This document shows positions 40,762-50,180 of a DNA stretch of 64,000 nucleotides, piece by piece (positions within the stretch are counted from its first letter, which is position 1; each line of letters starts with the position of its first letter). Position numbers and translations under genes: made by a program. The notes beneath the pieces were generated by a model. It ran no database searches and was not told the DNA's origin. It worked only from the letters and a program-made list of their open reading frames with translations. The DNA is from Eshraghiella sp045129695 (lineage in GTDB: Bacteria; Bacillota; Clostridia; Lachnospirales; Lachnospiraceae): contig JBGVJZ010000013.1 of assembly GCA_045129695.1 (NCBI GenBank), forward strand, positions 29,369 through 93,368, given 5' to 3'.

Positions 40762-43158
40762 CTATTCTCCACTTTTTATAATTTGGCAAAGTTCATTAAA
40801 TTCATTCGAAAACTTTTTTGAATAAGTATGGTTTTTGCCAATTTCACACCAATTTAACAAGTCACATTCAATAATCTCTTGACAGTTTTGTACAACCTTA
40901 ATATATTCAAGGTCTTTAATCCATTCATAAACCCCTGATACCTTGCCTGTTAAATTGTCTAATGCAATACATGGTGTTCCAGTAATTGCACATGAAATCA
41001 TGCAATGTAGTCTGTCTGTAATAACAAGTGCACTTTGTTGAAATTTATCAAGTTTATTGTCTATTATATGCATTCTCTCTCTTATTGAAATTGCCTTTAC
41101 ATTCAACATACTCTCTTCATGCACTCTTACCCCTTGTCGAATAAAGAATGCTTTCAGTTCTTCTATGTCATATTCATCAACAATACGTTCTTTATCGTCT
41201 CTAAAACAAAATATTATATTTTTTCTATTGTTTCTCGAACTATAATTATCCACCGCTAATGCCATATCCGGTAAATATTTTGTTTTCACATTTTTAAGTC
41301 CCAGCATATTGAATGTTTCCATGGATTTATTCTCTCTGAAACAAATTGTTATATCTTTCTGCATACCGAACAGCAAAGTGTCGATTTTTTTTCTGTAATT
41401 GCCATATTCTGAATCTTCATAAAAAATAGACTGTGGTAAAATTATCAGTTTGTTTTCGCAAAAATCACGTAATATATATTCAACAACCGTTAACTCATTT
41501 TCCCACAATGAACCTAGAAACCCTCCACCACAAATCAAAATTACATCGTCCGGATTATGAGAAGCACATATAATTCCCCTATATTTCAGATATTGTCTTT
41601 GAGTAATTTCAATTATTTCATATTCCGGCAAATATTTTTGAAAAAACACATATTGACCTTTAGTTATTAAATGGTCTCCAATATTGTAGTGTTCAGGTGT
41701 CGCAGTCAAAATAATACGTTTAGTATTTTTTCTTAGTTTCCTGTCTAATAAATACAGTTCCCCCTGTGACCCTTCAACAGATACCATACTATCCATATAT
41801 AAACGATATATTTGATATCTGTCACCGTATAAAGATTTTAATGTGTCATACATTTCCTGCTCATATAAAAAAGATAAAATAATAATTTCTTCTATATCAA
41901 TTTGAGCTATATCTTTCACGTTAATAATATCTTTTCCATTGTATTTGTGGGTGTAACTTGGCATTCTACTATCTATAAATATTATATCCGCTTTTATCTT
42001 GCCAACATACTTTTCATATAAATCTAAAATATAGTCTGCATTAACTCCGCTTCCATATATTCCAATTATTTTGTGTTCATCATTCAATGGAAATGTATTC
42101 AGTATATTTGTTACGAATTCTTTACTCTTCTTCAATACCTCAGTTAAAATTTTTTCCTGTAATTCGCTTCTATAATTCAATGTAAGAACAATTATCTCTA
42201 TTAATTTACACATATTGCGAATATCATCAATAGATTTTTCTTCAACATCGTAAATCTTTTGTATTCTTGAAATTAATTTATCTTTTTCATCTAAAATATA
42301 ATTTTTTAATGGCTCAATATTTTTCAAATCAGTTGCTGATATACCTGCAAAATTACATTTCCATATCCCAAGCAAGCATATACCAATATATGATTTCCAA
42401 ATTTCTTTATCACAGTTCTTATTTTCATAAAAATCAATAAAGAAATTTGCAATATAAAAAGAGCTTTTTATTTTATTAATTGACATAGTAGATGTCATTA
42501 TGGAATTATGCCTGACTCTGTAATTATATAGCATAAATGGTATATATTTAACCCTATTAGCACAGTTAAGTACCATTAATTGAAAAGGATTATCTTCATA
42601 ATACAACCCTTCAACAAAAGACAAATTATTCTTTTCTAAAAAACTTTTTCTATATACATTTTTCCAGACTGCAGCAGACATTCCGCCTTTTTTTATATAT
42701 TTTTCTGCTAGTTGCAGTCCATTGTAGATATACTTACGATCAAGATTTTGTTTTAATTCCAGTTGTTTATATTGTACTCCGTTCTGATTCTCAAATACGT
42801 GAACATAATCAAATGTTACACAATCCAAATTATAATTATCCAATTCTATACAGCACTTTTCTAAGCATTCCGGCTCAATCCAATCATCTGAATCCAAAAA
42901 GTAAATGTATTCGCCACGTGCAACCTTCATTCCATTATTTCTTGCCATTGACAATCCCTGATTATCGGTTTCTATATATATAATATTGGAATATTCCTTT
43001 GAATAACGAAGCGCAATAGTTCCAGAGCTGTCAGTTGAACCATCATTAACAATAATGATTTCTATATCTTTCAAAGTCTGATTCAAACAAGAATTCAACG
43101 CTTGTTCTAAATATTTTTCGACATTATATACAGGAATTACCACCGACACCTTAATCAT
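40762..43158 (-). CDS. GT2 glycosyltransferase fused to polysaccharide pyruvyl transferase
   Basis: A 798-residue three-part protein. Residues 1-~240: GT2 domain (VSVVIPVYNVEKYLEQALNS, IIIVNDGSTDSSG, FLDSDDWIE). Residues ~365-470: Rossmann-like module (IIGIYGSGVNADYI). Residues ~480-790: polysaccharide pyruvyl transferase (CsaB/GumL-like) with YNIGDHLI, ILICGGGFLGSLW, LIILPQSIF and VITDRLHCMI. It would add a sugar and a ketal-linked pyruvate from phosphoenolpyruvate, giving a negatively charged residue. Pyruvylated polymers often anchor SLH-domain proteins, but no SLH protein is in the window. AT-rich. GGAGG lies before the start. Confidence 0.88.
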   Translation of the reverse strand: MIKVSVVIPVYNVEKYLEQALNSCLNQTLKDIEIIIVNDGSTDSSGTIALRYSKEYSNIIYIETDNQGLSMARNNGMKVARGEYIYFLDSDDWIEPECLEKCCIELDNYNLDCVTFDYVHVFENQNGVQYKQLELKQNLDRKYIYNGLQLAEKYIKKGGMSAAVWKNVYRKSFLEKNNLSFVEGLYYEDNPFQLMVLNCANRVKYIPFMLYNYRVRHNSIMTSTMSINKIKSSFYIANFFIDFYENKNCDKEIWKSYIGICLLGIWKCNFAGISATDLKNIEPLKNYILDEKDKLISRIQKIYDVEEKSIDDIRNMCKLIEIIVLTLNYRSELQEKILTEVLKKSKEFVTNILNTFPLNDEHKIIGIYGSGVNADYILDLYEKYVGKIKADIIFIDSRMPSYTHKYNGKDIINVKDIAQIDIEEIIILSFLYEQEMYDTLKSLYGDRYQIYRLYMDSMVSVEGSQGELYLLDRKLRKNTKRIILTATPEHYNIGDHLITKGQYVFFQKYLPEYEIIEITQRQYLKYRGIICASHNPDDVILICGGGFLGSLWENELTVVEYILRDFCENKLIILPQSIFYEDSEYGNYRKKIDTLLFGMQKDITICFRENKSMETFNMLGLKNVKTKYLPDMALAVDNYSSRNNRKNIIFCFRDDKERIVDEYDIEELKAFFIRQGVRVHEESMLNVKAISIRERMHIIDNKLDKFQQSALVITDRLHCMISCAITGTPCIALDNLTGKVSGVYEWIKDLEYIKVVQNCQEIIECDLLNWCEIGKNHTYSKKFSNEFNELCQIIKSGE

Positions 43159-43173
43159 ACTCCATCCTCCATT

Positions 43174-44505
43174 TCACATTGATTGTACCATCACCGGCAT
43201 ACCCTTCTCCTTACACAACTGCACCAGACTGCTCTCATCTCCATAATATGCATCGCTTAATGCGATTGCTCTGTCAAGCTCAGTCGAATCATCATATATT
43301 CCCCATGCTTCAGTTTTATACTGCTCTACCAATTTACAATAATCCTCCCACAACTGCGGACGCATGGACTCAATTGTTGCCTTGATAAGCGGATGTGGAC
43401 GCCATAGAAGTGCAATCTCATCTCTATTCTGCTTAAATATCTCAAATACTTCCTGCATTTTCTGAAGCATTACTTCACTATACTCCAGCAGTGCTTTTAC
43501 GCTTGTGTTGTACAGAATAACCTTCTTAGCACTTCCATCATCTTTGAGAATTATTTTCTGCCACTCCATAGGAATGTTCAAATCTTCCCTCTTAGTTCTT
43601 TTTATTTTATCAAATTTCGGTGAACCAAGCCCCAGAATCTTCTTCTCCCATATCGCTCTTGTATGCTCTCCTGCAAAATCAACCATATTCTTAATATATG
43701 CCTGACGCATATTCTCAGACTGTACAATAACCTTGTCCGCATGGATTAATGCCGGAACTGTACAGAAATGAGCCATTCCCTTAACCGCAGTCTCATCCCT
43801 CGGATCAATCTCAGCAAGCACAAAATATGGTATATACACCAATTCATCCGTATACTGCTTCAGATTCTTCGAATAGAAGAAAGGATGTACACTGGTTACG
43901 TAATTATTCTCATCATATGGATTATGAATATAAATCATATCCGGATGATTCTCTTCCATATTATACGAATCATAATGTGTTATCGGAACATATTCCGGAA
44001 ACATATCTCCCTCATAATGCATTTCCTTAAAGCTTCCGTCAGGATTCTTATCATAATACGGAATCGGAATTACATAAGCGTCACAATCCGAATCATCATT
44101 GGCAGCCTGCCACACGCTTTCAAGAGAATCCCACATTGAAGCCTTATATGGAAGAAATACAACTTCCTTGCGAATCTTTATATCGTCAGTTATGCTTGTA
44201 CTTATATCTGACAGACTTTGGTTAAATGCTTCCACCAATTCTTTGGATACATTTTCCTTCTGACTTACACATTGGTATATTCTCCAGATAATTTCACAAT
44301 ATTCTTCTATAACTCTGACACTCTTATGTCCCACACCTTCTGACTCTTCAATGGCATTACCAATCTGTACGGCAGTATCCTGTAAATCCGCCAGAACATT
44401 AAGTGCCGCCTTGTCGCCCGTAAATATTAACTGCCTCAGAACACTTTGTGCCTCCTGCATTGTAGAGATTATTTCAGTAATCTGTTTTTTCAAATTCTTT
44501 CTCAT
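43174..44505 (-). CDS. Putative GT-B transferase, distant TagF-like
   Basis: A 443-residue protein that opens the operon. The first ~120 residues are helical; the rest has a GT-B look. VVFLPYKASMWDSLESVW starts the first Rossmann half. In the second half LLWRPHPLI matches the KLHPF position and YYGDESSLVQLCKEKGMPV the SDYSS...RP position of CDP-glycerol transferases, though the first catalytic WHG is missing. It is thus either a divergent phosphotransferase or another transferase. The ATG at 44505 has GAGGT eight bases upstream; a longer reading from 44613 would begin inside the upstream terminator and is rejected. Confidence 0.65.
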   Translation of the reverse strand: MRKNLKKQITEIISTMQEAQSVLRQLIFTGDKAALNVLADLQDTAVQIGNAIEESEGVGHKSVRVIEEYCEIIWRIYQCVSQKENVSKELVEAFNQSLSDISTSITDDIKIRKEVVFLPYKASMWDSLESVWQAANDDSDCDAYVIPIPYYDKNPDGSFKEMHYEGDMFPEYVPITHYDSYNMEENHPDMIYIHNPYDENNYVTSVHPFFYSKNLKQYTDELVYIPYFVLAEIDPRDETAVKGMAHFCTVPALIHADKVIVQSENMRQAYIKNMVDFAGEHTRAIWEKKILGLGSPKFDKIKRTKREDLNIPMEWQKIILKDDGSAKKVILYNTSVKALLEYSEVMLQKMQEVFEIFKQNRDEIALLWRPHPLIKATIESMRPQLWEDYCKLVEQYKTEAWGIYDDSTELDRAIALSDAYYGDESSLVQLCKEKGMPVMVQSM

Positions 44506-44596
44506 ATATTGTGACCTCTTTATTAATCGGATTAACATACACTTATCAAGTATTTTATCAGCATAAACAGGTAAAATATTTACAACAACGTAAAAA

Positions 44597-44647
44597 ACTC
44601 CTTCCAAAGTCATCCTGTGCGTTCACATATTCTACTTTAAAAGGAGT
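44597..44647 (-). terminator. Terminator of the diguanylate cyclase gene
   Basis: On the minus strand ACTCCTTTTAAAGT (44647-44634) pairs with ACTTTGGAAGGAGT (44610-44597) apart from two central bases, followed by TTTTTTA. It separates the cyclase gene from the glycopolymer operon. Confidence 0.8.
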
Positions 44648-44667
44648 GTCACTCTAACTAATTATTT

Positions 44668-45942
44668 TCAGACTTCACCTATCTTAACGGTATCTCTGCC
44701 GGCTTCCTTCGCCTTATACATTGCTTCATCTGCCGCCTGATACAATTGTTCAAAGCTAACGAATCCGCTATTAAAAAATACTGCGCCGGCGCTGCAATGA
44801 ATATCCATGCCCTGCTCTTTTTCACAATGATGAAATTTTGTAGCACTAATTATCTCATTTACACGTATCCTGTCCTCCTCCGTATTTCCGCTCCTCTTAA
44901 GATAGAGTACAAATTCATCACCGCCAAGCCTGCCAAAGACATCGCCCTCCGATATTTTCGAAGAAATAATTGAGGTAATTTTCACAAGTATCTCATCACC
45001 GGTTATATGTCCGTACATGTCATTAATATTCTTGAATTTATCAATATCGAGAAGAACAAAAATCCCCTGTCTGTTCTGGTATATTTTGTCCTCAATTAAT
45101 TCAACCGTATATCTTCTGTTCCATATTTTGGTAAGAGAATCCATTCTTGCGTATTTGATGTTACGCATTTTCTCAGTTATCTCCACGGTACAATCCTTAA
45201 GTAATATAAAAACATCACTGACTGACTCGTTAAGCTCATCCGGAATAAATACAATTTTCATATTAATCCAGATAATTTCTCCCTCATCTCTATGTATTCT
45301 GAAACTTGTATCAATAATCAGATCATTATTGCTCAATCGCTTTTCAATATCACTGTCACGGAACAAATCAAGTTTCTCTAAATCCTGTTCCAAAACAAAT
45401 TTATCACATAGATGCCAAAACCATTCATCCATGCTGACAAATTCAGGATGTTCGTGAAACAGCCCATAATAACGCTCTTTGTCAAATTGGAATATCCCCT
45501 TATCTTCTTTGACTTCAATAAACACATCGCACAAACTGTCAAGAAGCTTTCTGTAATAGTAATCCGGTGAAATCTGCTCCGCATTAATAAGTCTTCTTCT
45601 GCGCGATGAAAGATGAACACTTAGAAATGTTATTCCATCCGGCGTAATTTTACATAAAACAGTAATATTTGAATCCACCCTGTATGTCAGATTTCTGGAA
45701 GTGTTGCATAATACAATACTGCCTGAAACCGTACACAAATCCTCTGTATGCAGACAAGTGTTGTACTTCTCATCCAAAATACTGTATTTGCCATCCTTTT
45801 CAAAAGAGTCCAGTCCGGTTACAATTGCACCATCTGCAAGTCTATCGGTAAAAGGTACTGCCTCGCCGCTAAGCCAATACTGTTCACAAGCTTTTTTTAC
45901 TGTATCAGCCGCAACTATGCATAATTCTTTTGATTTAAACAT
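44668..45942 (-). CDS. PAS-GGDEF diguanylate cyclase
   Basis: A 424-residue soluble protein. The N-terminal ~120 residues are unrecognised. A PAS-like sensor follows at about 135-260 (FRIHRDEGEIIWINMKIVFI is a PAS-type strand run). The GGDEF domain starts with MDSLTKIWNRRY, includes LLDIDKFKNINDMYGH, and has intact GRLGGDEFVLY. The I-site position reads SEGD rather than RxxD, so like the larger cyclase it may escape product inhibition. It stands alone, ending in a strong terminator before the surface glycopolymer operon. Start behind GGGAGG. Confidence 0.88.
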   Translation of the reverse strand: MFKSKELCIVAADTVKKACEQYWLSGEAVPFTDRLADGAIVTGLDSFEKDGKYSILDEKYNTCLHTEDLCTVSGSIVLCNTSRNLTYRVDSNITVLCKITPDGITFLSVHLSSRRRRLINAEQISPDYYYRKLLDSLCDVFIEVKEDKGIFQFDKERYYGLFHEHPEFVSMDEWFWHLCDKFVLEQDLEKLDLFRDSDIEKRLSNNDLIIDTSFRIHRDEGEIIWINMKIVFIPDELNESVSDVFILLKDCTVEITEKMRNIKYARMDSLTKIWNRRYTVELIEDKIYQNRQGIFVLLDIDKFKNINDMYGHITGDEILVKITSIISSKISEGDVFGRLGGDEFVLYLKRSGNTEEDRIRVNEIISATKFHHCEKEQGMDIHCSAGAVFFNSGFVSFEQLYQAADEAMYKAKEAGRDTVKIGEV

Positions 45943-46023
45943 ATTGCCCTACCTCCCGATTATTTGGAGAAATTATATCATATTTATCAGAGTTTTACAA
46001 TGCCAACCAACATTATAATTTTA

Positions 46024-46335
46024 CTAAAAGCCAAGAAGTTGTACAATAAAAACTGTAGCAGCCGCACCTAATGCAACAATTACCAGCCCCCTCTTAAAGA
46101 AGGCCAGAATTACTGCCACTACACATCCCGCAATAGCACTGATATATGTCCCTGTACTTGAGAAAATCGCAGGAAATGTCATAGCCGCTAAGACAGTATA
46201 TGGCACATAATACAAAAATGATTTAACAAAACGATTATTTATTTTCCTGCGAAATACAACCATTGGTGTAACCCTGATTAAATATGTAGTTAAAGCCATA
46301 ACGGCAATGCATAAAATTAAATTTTGAGGTTTCAT
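46024..46335 (-). CDS. azlD: AzlD-family branched-chain amino acid exporter subunit
   Basis: A 103-residue membrane protein with three to four helices, the small partner of AzlC. The N-terminal TYLIRVTPMVVFRRK and the Gly/Ala-rich last helices fit the family. Its start overlaps the azlC stop in an ATGA, so the subunits are made together. The pair exports branched-chain amino acids or analogues in other bacteria; the substrate here is inferred. Confidence 0.88.
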   Translation of the reverse strand: MKPQNLILCIAVMALTTYLIRVTPMVVFRRKINNRFVKSFLYYVPYTVLAAMTFPAIFSSTGTYISAIAGCVVAVILAFFKRGLVIVALGAAATVFIVQLLGF

Positions 46336-47036
46336 TCTGCACCCTCCTCTTTAATCGGAAAAAGCCATGCTCCGATAGCACTTACCACTACTGTAATTAT
46401 AATTATTGACCATCCGCCTGAAACCCTCGAAAGCACCGGAATATAGGTAAAACAAAGGCTTGCAGCAATAGACAGAAGCACTGCAAAAAGCACATTTCTA
46501 TTATATCTTGACGGTGGTACGATTATCGCAATAAACATTCCGTACAAAGCAATTCCCATTGCATTTGAAACAGCCTCAGGAAGAAGCGAAGTTGCAACTG
46601 CACCGGTTAAAGTGCCAAATGTCCATCCCAGTATCGGAGTGATAATCAGTCCTGCCATATATCTGAAAGTCAGATTCTCCCTTCTCTGCATTGAGACTGC
46701 AAAGACTTCATCAGTAATTCCAAATGAAGCAATCAGGCGTTTTGGTGTACTAAAATTACTATCCAGTTTTTGTGAAACTGACAATGACATAAGAAAATAC
46801 CTGATATTAATTATAAAAGTCGTGACAACGAGCTCTATCATTGAAGCATTTGCCACCATTAAATTAAGTCCGGCAAACTGTCCGGCGCTTGTTATATTAG
46901 AAAAGGATATGAGTACGGCAGCCCATACCGGCAATCCTGCCTTAACTGCCGTTAATCCAAACGCCATTGAAACAGAAAAATATCCCAGACAAATAGGGAA
47001 TCCGTCACGAATTCCCCGCTTAAATTCACTAACCAT
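46332..47036 (-). CDS. azlC: AzlC-family branched-chain amino acid exporter subunit
   Basis: A 234-residue membrane protein with seven to eight helices. Family marks are FKRGIRDGFPICLGYFSVSMAFG at the start (a 23-residue AzlC opening, given here as one landmark in residues 5-27), SAGQFAGLN, and SFGITDEVFAVS. It couples to azlD by an overlapping start. The HD hydrolase gene ends 20 bases upstream, so these three may be one transcript. Confidence 0.88.
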   Translation of the reverse strand: MVSEFKRGIRDGFPICLGYFSVSMAFGLTAVKAGLPVWAAVLISFSNITSAGQFAGLNLMVANASMIELVVTTFIINIRYFLMSLSVSQKLDSNFSTPKRLIASFGITDEVFAVSMQRRENLTFRYMAGLIITPILGWTFGTLTGAVATSLLPEAVSNAMGIALYGMFIAIIVPPSRYNRNVLFAVLLSIAASLCFTYIPVLSRVSGGWSIIIITVVVSAIGAWLFPIKEEGAE

Positions 47037-47056
47037 TTTTTACTCCAAACGTATAT

Positions 47057-47713
47057 CTATAAAATTTTGCTTTCGTTAGCATATAATTTGAATTTTACAC
47101 CCAGCATCTGTGCTGCACTTCTGCACATCATCATTCTCCCCAGAAAAATATCAAAGTACTCATACATCGTGCATATATTTTCATCCAATATTAAATGCAA
47201 TTCAATTGTACTCTTTTCTTTGTTAATTACAAGCTTATTTTCTGTTACAGCATAATTTACCCTGTCATGAATGTCAAAATTCTGATGCTCTTTCTCCATA
47301 ACTCTGTTTCGACGAACATCCGTCTTATCAGCAATTATTATTGCTGCAGACACTATATCCTTGGCTCCACCCGTTGATTCATCATGATTACCTATTGCAG
47401 ACACTATAGTCACCCTGTCTGCCATTGATAAATCAGTATGCTCCAAAAGCTCATTGGCTAACAGGGCTCCATACTCTGCATGTCTCGTACGATTAATACA
47501 GTTGCCAATATCATGCATAAAACCTGCAATACGTGCAAGCTCTATTTCATGTTCATCAAAATCAAGCTGTCTTAGAATATCAGCAGCTCTCTCTGCCACA
47601 AGTGCACAATGCCCCTCCGAGTGCTCCGTAAAACCCAGTACTCTGAGATTTGCATTACCCTTCTTAATGAATTCTCTGATTTCTACATTATCTCTGATTT
47701 CTTCGTAGGTCAT
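47057..47713 (-). CDS. HD-domain metal-dependent phosphohydrolase
   Basis: A 218-residue HD-superfamily protein. The metal ligands are His in EGHCALVAER, HDIG in GFMHDIGNC, and a downstream Asp in IIADKTDVRRNR. A Gly/Asn/His motif (IGNHDESTGG) lies between. The C-terminal third is a separate alpha/beta region. HD proteins of this size cleave nucleotides or related phosphoesters; the substrate is unknown. It lies upstream of azlCD with a 20-base gap. Confidence 0.8.
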   Translation of the reverse strand: MTYEEIRDNVEIREFIKKGNANLRVLGFTEHSEGHCALVAERAADILRQLDFDEHEIELARIAGFMHDIGNCINRTRHAEYGALLANELLEHTDLSMADRVTIVSAIGNHDESTGGAKDIVSAAIIIADKTDVRRNRVMEKEHQNFDIHDRVNYAVTENKLVINKEKSTIELHLILDENICTMYEYFDIFLGRMMMCRSAAQMLGVKFKLYANESKIL

Positions 47714-47737
47714 TTACAATCTCCTGTTACGTAGTTT

Positions 47738-49501
47738 TTAATTATTAGTATATCTTATTCTTTTTTTTACATTCACTAATATACTGCCTGCTGCCAACAT
47801 ACCTGCCGCACACATTAATACAATCCATGTTGTATTTGTGCCTGCATCCACATCCCTGCTGCCAATAGTAATTCGTCCTTCACCTTCAATATTTCCATAC
47901 TGTTCCTCGGTTATTGTACCGCCAAGATTTTCAGTAAAATACTTAATAAGCATCTCAGCATCTGTAGGAAGTGTTACTTCCAGCTTCTCTGAACCGGCAA
48001 ACATTGTAAAACCGTCTCCACCATTAACAAGCATATATTCTATTGCAACAAGAGTATATTCCTTATCAGGGTCCAAAGCTTCATCTGCAACTTTTACATC
48101 ATATACCCTGCGTTCTTTGGACTCATCAATTTCAAGAAACATTCCCATGTCATCTGTAACAACAGGAGATTCTACTTCACTATTAATCTTATATGAAAGT
48201 CCGGAAACCTGTAAAAATCCGCCGCAGGTCTCAGGATACAACCTCGCACCATGCTCCAATGCATCAATTATCTGCTGACCTGTTACTTTAATAACACACA
48301 TTGTATTATTCCAAGGATTAATATCCATAAGAGTCTTTCTGGTAACTGTACCCTTTGCTATATCTGCTCTGATTCCGCCGCCATTAGCAAAAGCAATATC
48401 TGCACCGGAAATTTCTCTGTATGCATCCGCCACAAAATTACCGAGATTAGTCTCTCCTGTTCGTATTCTGTATTCACCATCACTGTCATATACAGATAAC
48501 GCTATCTCTGATGTTCCAAGCTCTTCAAACAAATACTCAAGTTCTTTGTTGTATCCGTCAATTATGTCCTGAATTCTGTTATACTCTGCATTAACTGATA
48601 CGGAACTTTCAATATCAACAGATGTTGTTTCGATAAGTTCAGTGCTGTTAACGTTATCACTTTCTAATTTAAGCACACCAAAATTTTGGAATTTACTTCC
48701 TGTTGAGGATAGTAAAACATCCTCTCCATCCTTATTCTTATATGATTCACCTTCAATTGTCTCATGGGAATGTGCATCAATGAATACATCTATTCCTGTC
48801 GTATTAGCAATTACATCTGTAGATTTCCAGCCATCAGTAGTACCATCTATTCCCAGATGGCCTACCATAATAACTCTGTCTGCCCCCTCTGCTATTGCTG
48901 CATCCACAGCATCCTGAACAACCTCATATAATACATCTTCACTGAAGCTGTATATATAATTACCCTCTTCATCCTGAAAATATGTCGGTGTTGACTTGGT
49001 ATAGCTTTCAGGTGTGCTCATTCCGATAATCGCAACCATTTCGCCATTCAGTTCAACAATATCATATGCGTCAAAAACTGTTTCGCCACAATCCAAATCC
49101 ATAAAATTAGCACTGAGATATTTAAATTCCGCCTCATCTCCGGCAAGATTAAGAAACGTATCCATTCCATAATCAAATTCATGATTACCCGGAACAGCAT
49201 AATCATATCCCACTTCATTCATAAGTGTGATGATGTCACTTCCCTCTGATAAGGAACCTATCGCTTCACCCTGAATATGGTCCCCTGCATCAACTGTTAT
49301 AACCTCATACCCCTCTTCAATAAGTGCCGCCTTGTATGCTGCCAAATAAGAATATCCATCAATTGAGCAATGGACATCATTAGTATAAAGAATAACTGCA
49401 CCTTTATCCGCAGCTTCAACTGTTAAGCTATTGGTTAATGACGACAACGTTATAGCAGCAGTCATAAATGCGGTTCCAAGAATCTTATATTTTCCCATCA
49501 T
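47738..49501 (-). CDS. Surface-anchored 5'-nucleotidase (UshA-like)
   Basis: A 587-residue exported enzyme. Signal peptide at 1-~30. The metallophosphatase domain shows YTNDVHCSIDGY, VDAGDHIQGE, GNHEFDYG, VGHLGIDG and DAHSHE, the five metal-ligand blocks. The C-terminal 5'-nucleotidase domain has ETNLGNFVADA, NGGGIRADI and the substrate-stacking region near VNGGDGFTMF. It should strip phosphate from extracellular nucleotides. The end, DVDAGT then a hydrophobic helix and VKKR, is like a sorting signal without LPXTG and resembles two other surface proteins here. ATG at 49501 follows AAGGAG by nine bases. Confidence 0.9.
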   Translation of the reverse strand: MMGKYKILGTAFMTAAITLSSLTNSLTVEAADKGAVILYTNDVHCSIDGYSYLAAYKAALIEEGYEVITVDAGDHIQGEAIGSLSEGSDIITLMNEVGYDYAVPGNHEFDYGMDTFLNLAGDEAEFKYLSANFMDLDCGETVFDAYDIVELNGEMVAIIGMSTPESYTKSTPTYFQDEEGNYIYSFSEDVLYEVVQDAVDAAIAEGADRVIMVGHLGIDGTTDGWKSTDVIANTTGIDVFIDAHSHETIEGESYKNKDGEDVLLSSTGSKFQNFGVLKLESDNVNSTELIETTSVDIESSVSVNAEYNRIQDIIDGYNKELEYLFEELGTSEIALSVYDSDGEYRIRTGETNLGNFVADAYREISGADIAFANGGGIRADIAKGTVTRKTLMDINPWNNTMCVIKVTGQQIIDALEHGARLYPETCGGFLQVSGLSYKINSEVESPVVTDDMGMFLEIDESKERRVYDVKVADEALDPDKEYTLVAIEYMLVNGGDGFTMFAGSEKLEVTLPTDAEMLIKYFTENLGGTITEEQYGNIEGEGRITIGSRDVDAGTNTTWIVLMCAAGMLAAGSILVNVKKRIRYTNN

Positions 49502-49564
49502 ATGCACACACTCCTTATATCCATAAAATTTTGTATAATTATAGCACATAATTTCAACAATAAA

Positions 49565-49600
49565 AACCTCATAAACAGCTTTTTTGCTATTTATGAGGTT
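49565..49600 (-). terminator. Terminator of the DUF2798-like gene
   Basis: On the minus strand AACCTCATAAA (49600-49590) pairs with TTTATGAGGTT (49575-49565), followed by TTTTA. Confidence 0.85.
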
Positions 49601-49653
49601 GTAAATTCATTATTTATTTTTTCTTACAAAAATTAATTTAAATACAGTTCTTA

Positions 49654-50151
49654 TCAGTGGCTGAATAAAAGCTGTGTAAAGAAAGCAAATGGGAAATTAT
49701 AACACATTAACTCAAGCCAGTTAGCCAATAATGTCCACATATTAAATCCCATATAATATGGATAATATAACCATGCTGCTATAAAGCTCATAGCAGGACA
49801 CATAAGTCCAACAGTTGCACAGATTATTGCGGTTTCAAACAATACGGGATGTGTTTCCTTAGGATTAAAAACTTTAGATGCAAGCTTAAAAGAGCAGGGG
49901 CTGCCCATTATTATCACAAGGGAGTATGCAAGAATAAATTCAACTATTACAACTACCCATATCGGAACCAATTTGCCGCACATACTTACTCCACCCTGGG
50001 CATTAATTGCTTCAAGAACACTACCTGCATTATTAACACTCATTAAAACATCTCCATTCACAACATACAAACTGTAGAATACATATGCATGAACGGTTAC
50101 TAAAACTGTGAGAAAGGCAAAAACCATTCTCTGAAACTGATTTTGTGGCAT
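49654..50151 (-). CDS. DUF2798-like four-helix membrane protein
   Basis: A 165-residue integral membrane protein with helices at about 8-30, 62-84, 102-124 and 138-160. The opening NQFQRMVFAFLTVLVTVHAYV and the KETHPVLFETAIICATVG stretch are typical of DUF2798-type proteins (two-helix repeat). Function unknown. It follows a large structured element (50181-50283), has GGAGTG before the start, and ends at its own terminator. Confidence 0.7.
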   Translation of the reverse strand: MPQNQFQRMVFAFLTVLVTVHAYVFYSLYVVNGDVLMSVNNAGSVLEAINAQGGVSMCGKLVPIWVVVIVEFILAYSLVIIMGSPCSFKLASKVFNPKETHPVLFETAIICATVGLMCPAMSFIAAWLYYPYYMGFNMWTLLANWLELMCYNFPFAFFTQLLFSH

Positions 50152-50180
50152 AAAAACTTCACTCCTTATAATTTATCCTT

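Noticed and set aside
43768..44139. Plus-strand open frames of 120 and 67 codons opposite the GT-B gene
   Set aside because: Antisense shadows of a well-supported gene, with unlikely composition rich in Ile, Arg and His.
44506..44613. N-terminal extension of the first glycopolymer gene from an ATG at 44613
   Set aside because: It starts inside the terminator of the upstream cyclase gene and has no ribosome-binding site; the ATG at 44505 has a good one.
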